DNA from: Granulicella sp.
GTDB lineage: Bacteria; Acidobacteriota; Terriglobia; Terriglobales; Acidobacteriaceae
Assembly (NCBI GenBank): GCA_003133205.1
Contig: PKWK01000027.1
Span: 1-10,765 of the forward strand
Reading direction: 5' to 3'
Length of the DNA: 10,765 nt
Below the pieces are notes generated by a model, which had not been told where the DNA came from, ran no database searches, and saw nothing but the letters and a program-made list of their open reading frames with translations. Both the position numbers and the translations under genes were made by a program. Shown piece after piece: positions 1 to 4,038 of the stretch (its first letter is position 1; every line of letters starts with the position of its first letter).

Positions 1-1669
1 CTCGCCGTCCTCCGCGACTACATCCCCGACCAGTCCGTCGACCTCATCTACCTCGATCCGCCCTTCAACTCCCGCCAGGACTACAACGTCCTCTTCGCGG
101 AAAAGGACGGCGCCCGCTCCGCCTCCCAGATCACCGCCTTCAAGGACACATGGGAGTGGAACGAAGAGGCCGCCCGCTCCTACGAGCAGGTCGTCGAACA
201 GGGCGGCCGCGTAGCCGAAGCCATGCGTGCCTTCCGAACCCTCCTCGGCGGCTCCGACATGCTCGCCTACCTCGCCATGATGGCCCCGCGCCTCGTCGAA
301 CTCCGCCGCGTCCTCAAAGAATCCGGCTCCATCTACCTCCACTGCGATCCCACCGCCAGCCACTACCTCAAACTCTTGATGGACTCCGTTTTTGGCCCGC
401 AGATGTTTAGTTCCGAAGTGATTTGGAAGAGGACGAGCGCCCACAATAGCGCCAAGCGATGGGGGCCGGTGCATGACACAATCTTCTTCTTCACAAAGTC
501 CGAAAGCAGCATTTGGAATCGAACATTTGAAACCTATGATCCTGCGTACGTCGCCCAGTTCTACAAGAGTGAAGATAAGGGCGGAAAATTTCAGCTAGAT
601 AACTTAACTGGCGCGGGCACGAGGTCAGGACAGTCTGGGATGCCGTGGCGCGGTTGCAATCCAACGGATAAGGGCCGCCATTGGGCAGTACCAGCAATTC
701 CTGGCGCTACCGCCGCAGAGATTAAAGACCTCAGTGTGCAAGAACGGCTTGATCGCCTTGATGAACTGAATCTGATCGCCTTCCCAAAGAAAGAGGGTAT
801 GCCGCGATTCAAACGCTATCTCAATGAAGACGCAGGAGTGTCGATACAGGACGTAATAACTGACATTTCGCCTTTGTCTACACATTCGCAGGAACGCCTC
901 GGCTACCCAACCCAAAAGCCCGAAGCCCTCCTCGAACGCATTCTCCGCGCCTCATCCAACGAAGGCGACGTAGTCCTCGACCCCTTCTGCGGCTGCGGCA
1001 CCACCGTCCAGGTCGCCCAGAAACTCAACCGCCGCTGGAATCGGCATCGACATCACCCACCTCGCCATCGGCCTCATCAAAACCCGCCTCGACGACGCCT
1101 ACGGCCCCGGCATCCGCAAGACCTACGAGGTCATCGGTGAACCCACCGACGTAGCCGGAGCCGCCCAACTCGCAGAAGAGAACAAGTACCAGTTCCAGCA
1201 CTGGGCGCTCGGCCTCTGCGGAGCCCGCCCCACCGAAGGCATCAAGAAGGGTGCCGACCGCGGCATCGACGGCCGCCTCTACTTCCACGACGACAACTCC
1301 GGCGACTCCCGCCAGGTTATCTTCTCCGTCAAGGGCGGCCACAACGTCGGCGTCTCCGAGGTCCGCGACCTCATCGGCGTCCTCCAGCGCGAGAAGGCCG
1401 AAATCGGCGTCTACATCTCCTTCGAAGAACCCACCAAACCGATGCAGCGCGAAGCCGCCGAGGCCGGTTTCTACACCTCGCCCGGAGTTTCCGGCGCACC
1501 CGGCCAAAAATATCCCCGCGTCCAACTCCTCTCCATCAAAGACCTCATCGAAGGCAACAAAAACGTCCAGCGCCCCCTCCACGTCCGCGACGTAACCTTC
1601 CGCAAAGCCCCCCGATCCCGCGCGGACGCGGCAACCAACCTGACCTTGGACCTCGGACCGAGTTCATGA
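1..1669 (+). pseudogene. Beta-class DNA adenine methyltransferase with C-terminal Mrr-like domain; 5' partial, frameshifted
   Basis: Probable N6-adenine DNA methyltransferase of a restriction-modification system; the start lies left of the window. Reading from base 1, motif IV DPPF is at visible residues 19-22, motif X-like GYPTQKP at 301-307 and the AdoMet-binding DPFCGCGTT at 327-335. This order (IV, target-recognition region, X, I) is the beta-class order, and DPPF rather than SPPY favours adenine-N6. At 1036-1042 the sequence reads tggaatc where tggatc would continue the conserved [18 protein letters not shown]. The first frame therefore stops at 1138-1140, while the second frame is open from 1040 to the TGA at 1667-1669. 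Joined, about 555 residues are visible. The distal part carries GADRGIDG (Asp near 423) and IFSVKGG (Lys near 444), resembling the D...(E/Q/S)xK core of Mrr-type nucleases. The fused nuclease role is inference. Bases 421-900 are 51% GC by hand count against 66% (1-360) and 64% (961-1200), so the specificity region is compositionally foreign. The frameshift may be a real mutation or a sequencing error. Confidence 0.85.
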
Positions 1670-2169
1670 ACGACCTAAGACAATTCCTCGCCGCCCTGCT
1701 GAAGAGATGGTGGCCTTTGATGAGTTGCGCAGTCTTCACGGCGCTCGGCTTGATCGCAGCCCTGAGTAGACGAGGAAATGCATGGACCATCGCCGGAACG
1801 GGACTCTTTGCACTAGCATTTCTCCTCTACGCCGCCTTCGGAGTTTGGCGAGACGAGCACGGGAAGCTGCTAGAAGCTAGCAGCAAAGAGCATCAACTGG
1901 TTAGTAGAGCTCCGGACTGGCAGCGCCTCGCTGACAAATTCGAAGCCTGTTCGCGTTTCGTCAGGGCTGATTGGCATTCCACCAAGGGAGTGACAACTTG
2001 GCGACTGGCAGGAGGCTACGCCGAATCAAAGCCAATCGAGGCTCTTTGCATCTTCGCCGGCGCATTACTTCTGAAATCTCCACACGTGTACGCGGGTGTA
2101 AAGGACGAAGTGCGCGCCGAGACGGAAGCGTTGAATCGATGGCCTCACCTTCGTAAAGAGCACCAATAG
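1666..2169 (+). CDS. Small two-helix membrane protein of unknown function
   Basis: A 167-residue protein I do not recognise. Its ATG overlaps the TGA of the preceding methyltransferase gene (ATGA, 1666-1669), the usual arrangement for translational coupling, and no clear Shine-Dalgarno sequence is needed or seen. Residues about 15-33 (WWPLMSCAVFTALGLIAAL) and 39-60 (AWTIAGTGLFALAFLLYAAF) are two hydrophobic helices joined by a short basic loop (SRRGN). The remaining hundred or so residues are soluble and mixed-charge, with a third weakly hydrophobic stretch near 125-136 (PIEALCIFAGALLL). The RR in the short loop suggests the loop is cytoplasmic, which would put both termini outside, but the prediction is weak. 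Codon use is less strongly C-ending than in the flanking parts of the methyltransferase gene, resembling that gene's central segment. The coupling suggests co-expression with the modification enzyme, but I cannot say whether it takes part in restriction. Length, start and frame are well supported; function is unknown. Confidence 0.75.
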   Translation: MNDLRQFLAALLKRWWPLMSCAVFTALGLIAALSRRGNAWTIAGTGLFALAFLLYAAFGVWRDEHGKLLEASSKEHQLVSRAPDWQRLADKFEACSRFVRADWHSTKGVTTWRLAGGYAESKPIEALCIFAGALLLKSPHVYAGVKDEVRAETEALNRWPHLRKEHQ

Positions 2170-2179
2170 CTCAGACTCT

Positions 2180-2305
2180 ATGAATTATGGCGAAGAGCAA
2201 GATGATGCAGGTAACTCCATGGGATTTATTTTCTTCGGCTCCTACAACGAGATAGCTCACGTTTCAACACAGCTCTGCATAAAGTGCTCGGCCCAGGAGC
2301 TTTGA
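2180..2305 (+). CDS. Possible 41-residue small ORF, weakly supported
   Basis: An ATG ten bases after the stop of the membrane-protein gene opens a 41-codon frame ending in TGA at 2303-2305. The peptide begins MNYGEEQDDAGN, then has a short aromatic stretch (GFIFFGSYNEIAHV) and two cysteines spaced CIKC near the end. It could be a third, co-transcribed gene or a decayed end of a longer one. No Shine-Dalgarno sequence is evident before the ATG, the family is not recognisable, and an open frame of this length can occur by chance. The CxxC pair and tight spacing are the only points in favour. Confidence 0.22.
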   Translation: MNYGEEQDDAGNSMGFIFFGSYNEIAHVSTQLCIKCSAQEL

Positions 2306-2332
2306 GGAAATTCTGTACGCTCCAGATCGGAA

Positions 2333-2353
2333 GGGCCCGGCTTCAGCCGGGCC
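2333..2353. repeat. Perfect 8-bp GC-rich hairpin, REP-like
   Basis: GGCCCGGC (2334-2341) and GCCGGGCC (2346-2353) are exact inverted copies around a TTCA loop. A run of six A bases follows on the plus strand, so on neither strand does a T-run follow the stem; a canonical intrinsic terminator is therefore not supported in either direction. It is better read as a REP-like dispersed hairpin, perhaps helping to separate the two converging transcription units. Confidence 0.55.
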
Positions 2354-2450
2354 AAAAAACGGCCGCGCCGAAGGCGCTTCCGCTCTGCCGAAGGCCGGAG
2401 TGCAGGCGCAGCCGGAACGACTTGTCTGCCTCTTTTTCGCGTCGCCCCCC

Positions 2451-2469
2451 TTGACACCCCGCGTATAAT
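2451..2469 (+). other. Consensus TTGACA and TATAAT hexamers at non-promoter spacing
   Basis: Exact TTGACA (2451-2456) and exact TATAAT (2464-2469) lie on the plus strand separated by only 7 nt, whereas sigma70-type promoters need about 16-18. The pair cannot work together as a normal promoter. The -10 alone might act, but it has no TGn extension. Transcription from here would run into the structured repeats at 2482-2636 and antisense to mqnE. Confidence 0.3.
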
Positions 2470-2481
2470 TAAACCTAGGTC

Positions 2482-2515
2482 GAGACAGAATCCACCAGCC
2501 TCAGGCTTGTGTCTC
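2482..2515. repeat. Nested inverted repeat
   Basis: GAGACA (2482-2487) pairs with TGTCTC (2510-2515). Inside this, AGCCT (2497-2501) and AGGCT (2503-2507) form an 11-base palindrome around a single C. The inner arms cannot close with a one-base loop, so in RNA the outer stem is the more likely structure, while in DNA the inner palindrome could be a protein site. It lies 12 nt downstream of the TATAAT at 2464-2469. Confidence 0.4.
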
Positions 2516-2535
2516 CCAAAGCTCCAAAGAAACCA

Positions 2536-2636
2536 TAACTCCAGCGTTTTGAATATCTTGCAAACTATCTCCTTTGCTTTCAAGATCTTGCAAACTCAAT
2601 AGCCGGTAAGTGGTTTGTTTGGAAGATTATGCACCA
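2536..2636 (-). repeat. Three degenerate 30-nt direct repeats
   Basis: Units at 2536-2565 and 2566-2595 abut exactly and agree at 23 of 30 positions, sharing ATCTTGCAAAC at their right ends. A third unit at 2607-2636 agrees with the second at 18 of 30 and follows an 11-nt gap. Read on the minus strand, a unit begins GTTTGCAAGAT and ends near GGAG(A/T)TA. The degeneracy, lack of spacers and small copy number argue against CRISPR. I recall similar AT-richer units in Acidobacteriaceae intergenic DNA (unverified). Function unknown: candidates are an RNA element, a protein-binding array, or relics of a mobile repeat. Confidence 0.6.
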
Positions 2637-2657
2637 ATCGATACCCAGGGGGGTACA

Positions 2658-2759
2658 TCAATGCCGGCGCCAATTCCAGACCTCAACCGCGACCAGACCT
2701 GCCACCACTACCAGAACCCCAACCGGCCAGCGTTGCGGCTCGCCGGGTGCCCCATTCAT
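2658..2759 (-). CDS. Possible 33-residue single-helix membrane peptide
   Basis: An open frame on the minus strand starts at ATG 2759 and ends with TGA at 2660-2658. The peptide has a polar start (MNGAPGEPQRW), a continuous hydrophobic stretch (PVGVLVVVAGLVAVEVW) and a basic end (NWRRH), a typical small membrane-protein layout. The same frame is open back to the mqnE stop codon, from which it begins immediately (TAA then TTG at 2798), so a longer start at a TTG is conceivable. Against it, there is no clear Shine-Dalgarno sequence before the ATG, and the ATG lies inside the arm of a strong hairpin (2750-2784). The hydrophobic run may simply reflect a GC-skewed repeat. If real, it would be co-transcribed with mqnE. 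Confidence 0.3.
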   Translation of the reverse strand: MNGAPGEPQRWPVGVLVVVAGLVAVEVWNWRRH

Positions 2760-2784
2760 GACGGTTTCATCGTCATGAGTGGGG
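2750..2784. repeat. 14-bp hairpin just downstream of mqnE
   Basis: Bases 2750-2763 pair with 2771-2784 around a 7-nt loop (GTTTCAT); only 2755/2779 is not a Watson-Crick pair, and it is a wobble pair in plus-strand RNA. The innermost seven pairs are CATGACG with CGTCATG. The hairpin begins 14 nt past the mqnE stop and may end or protect that transcript, but no T-run follows on either strand. The outer GGGG (2781-2784) can alternatively pair with CCCC (2793-2796) in a smaller hairpin, so the two structures exclude each other. Confidence 0.55.
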
Positions 2785-2798
2785 TTCAACCACCCCAA

Positions 2799-3950
2799 TT
2801 ACACCGCGACCGTAAACGTGTCTTCGCTCCGAGTCACCGCCCGGTACAGCGTGTCCCGCTCGAACGGCACGCGCCCAGCCTCGGTGATCAGCCGAACCAG
2901 ATCAGCCCGCCGCATTCCCTGCGGAGTCGTCGCGCCGGCATCGTGGTAGATCTTCTCCTCGATCACCGTGCCGTCGATGTCGTCCGCGCCGAACCGCAGC
3001 GAGACCTGCGCCATCTCCGGCGACACCATCTGCCAGTAGCTCTTGATGTGAGGAAAGTTGTCCAGCAGCAGCCGTCCAATCGCAATCTGCTTCAGGTCCA
3101 TCATCCCGGTCGTCTTCGGAATATGCGCCAGCGCTGTGTTGTCCGGATGGAACGCCAGCGGAATAAACGTCTGGAAGCCGCCCGTCTCGTCCTGCACCTC
3201 GCGCAGCCGCAGCATGTGGTCGACGCGGTCCTCATCGTTCTCGACGTGACCATACAGCATCGTCGCATTCGACTTCAGCCCGATGCGATGCGCCGTGCGC
3301 GCCGTCTCCAGCCACTCGCCGCCGTCGATCTTGTGGTCGCAGATGATGTGCCGAACGCGGTCCGCAAAGATCTCCGCCCCACCACCAGGCAGCGAGTCGA
3401 CGCCCGATGCCTTCATCCGCACCAGCGTCTCTTCGATCGTCATCTTGCCGCGCTTCGCCAGAAACGCAACTTCAACCATCGTGAACGCTTTGATATGCAC
3501 CTTCGGATAGCGCACCTTCAACCCGCGAATCAAGTCCTCGAAGTACTCGAAAGGAAGATCGGGATGCAGTCCGCCGACAATATGGAACTCGGTCACCGCC
3601 TCGGTCAGTCCCGAACCGGCCGTCTCCCAGGCCTCTTCGAGCGCCATCGTGTACGTTCCGGCCTCGCCCTTCTTCCGCCCGAACGCGCACAGCCGGCACG
3701 ACGCAACGCAAACGTTCGTCGGATTGATGTGCCGGTTCACGTTGAAATAGGCGATGTCGCCATGCATCCGCTCGCGCACCGCGTTCGCCATCCATCCGAC
3801 GGCCAGAATATCGCCGCTTCGATAAAGCGCAACGCCGTCGTCGAAGCTCAGCCGCTCACCGGCCTCAACCTTCGCCGCAATCGGCCGCAGCGCCGCGTCA
3901 TCGGTCTGAAAGCCATGCCGCGAACCCGTGTTGGAAGAGTGAGAAATCAA
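2799..3950 (-). CDS. mqnE: Aminodeoxyfutalosine synthase (radical SAM)
   Basis: This 383-residue cytoplasmic protein is the radical SAM enzyme that joins the MqnA product, 3-[(1-carboxyvinyl)oxy]benzoate, to the AdoMet-derived adenosyl radical, giving 6-amino-6-deoxyfutalosine in the futalosine route to menaquinone. The [4Fe-4S] cluster motif is C81-x3-C85-x2-C88 within NRHINPTNVCVASCRLCAF. MqnE is favoured over the paralogue MqnC by LAFHPDNTALAHIPKTTGMM, LLLDNFPHIKSYWQM, FGADDIDGTVIEEKIYHDAG and the closing GRVPFERDTLY. Length is normal for the family. The start chosen is TTG at 3950, because no in-frame ATG or GTG lies at the right distance before the conserved AAKVEAGERLSFDDG segment. A weak GGAA sits about 6 nt upstream. 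The TTG overlaps the stop of a possible five-codon leader (ATG at 3961). No other mqn gene is in the window. The family call is firm; the start is moderately certain. Confidence 0.95.
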   Translation of the reverse strand: MISHSSNTGSRHGFQTDDAALRPIAAKVEAGERLSFDDGVALYRSGDILAVGWMANAVRERMHGDIAYFNVNRHINPTNVCVASCRLCAFGRKKGEAGTYTMALEEAWETAGSGLTEAVTEFHIVGGLHPDLPFEYFEDLIRGLKVRYPKVHIKAFTMVEVAFLAKRGKMTIEETLVRMKASGVDSLPGGGAEIFADRVRHIICDHKIDGGEWLETARTAHRIGLKSNATMLYGHVENDEDRVDHMLRLREVQDETGGFQTFIPLAFHPDNTALAHIPKTTGMMDLKQIAIGRLLLDNFPHIKSYWQMVSPEMAQVSLRFGADDIDGTVIEEKIYHDAGATTPQGMRRADLVRLITEAGRVPFERDTLYRAVTRSEDTFTVAV

Positions 3951-3961
3951 GTTAGTTCCAT
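3947..3961 (-). promoter_or_regulatory. Possible four-residue leader ORF overlapping the mqnE start
   Basis: ATG at 3961 opens a frame encoding MELT and ends with TGA at 3949-3947. That TGA overlaps the TTG start of mqnE as TTGA, the form used for stop-restart coupling. The GGAA within this mini-frame is also the only Shine-Dalgarno-like sequence for mqnE. It may be chance; no strong ribosome site precedes the ATG. Confidence 0.22.
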
Positions 3962-3977
3962 TCTAATCCGCTTCAAG

Positions 3978-4018
3978 AAAAGCAGGTTGTTTGTCATTCC
4001 CGAAGGGAATCTGCTTTT
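3978..4018 (-). terminator. Two-part hairpin after the propeller gene; terminator or dispersed repeat
   Basis: AAAAGCAG (3978-3985) pairs with CTGCTTTT (4011-4018). Within them ATTCCC (3996-4001) pairs with GGGAAT (4005-4010) around a GAA loop. On the minus strand the structure starts 20 nt after the stop of the propeller gene and ends in CTGCTTTTCTTG, a short T-rich end consistent with a weak intrinsic terminator insulating mqnE. The inner GATTCCC-TTC-GGGAAT block resembles a hairpin I remember as frequent in Acidobacteriaceae intergenic DNA (unverified). Confidence 0.45.
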
Positions 4019-4038
4019 GCCTTTCGACTCCGCATGCC

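Larger units (their letters stand above)
2170..2798. other. Convergent intergenic region rich in hairpins and repeats
   Basis: This is 629 bases between two converging genes, with no reading frame that looks like an ordinary protein. From left to right it holds a possible 41-codon ORF (2180-2305), a perfect GC-rich hairpin (2334-2353), consensus -35 and -10 hexamers only 7 nt apart (2451-2469), a nested hairpin (2482-2515), three degenerate 30-nt repeats (2536-2636), a short TACCC/GGGTA stem (2642-2655), a possible 33-codon ORF on the minus strand (2658-2759) and a 14-bp hairpin (2750-2784). I recall similar material in Acidobacteriaceae intergenic DNA but could not check this. Confidence 0.7.

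Noticed and set aside
1025..1582. 185-residue minus-strand frame
   Set aside because: Low-complexity Gly/Ala/Val/Asp translation opposite the methyltransferase 3' part, whose plus-strand sequence is coherent.
2334..2359. Intrinsic terminator for the plus-strand genes
   Set aside because: The stem is perfect but is followed by A bases, not T, on the plus strand; on the minus strand the T-run precedes the stem.
2257..2583. 108-residue minus-strand frame across the intergenic element
   Set aside because: It runs through the hairpins and the 30-nt repeats, is basic and repetitive, and has no ribosome site; the nucleotide structure explains it better.
2536..2636. CRISPR array
   Set aside because: The units are degenerate, two abut with no spacer, there are only three, and no cas gene is present.
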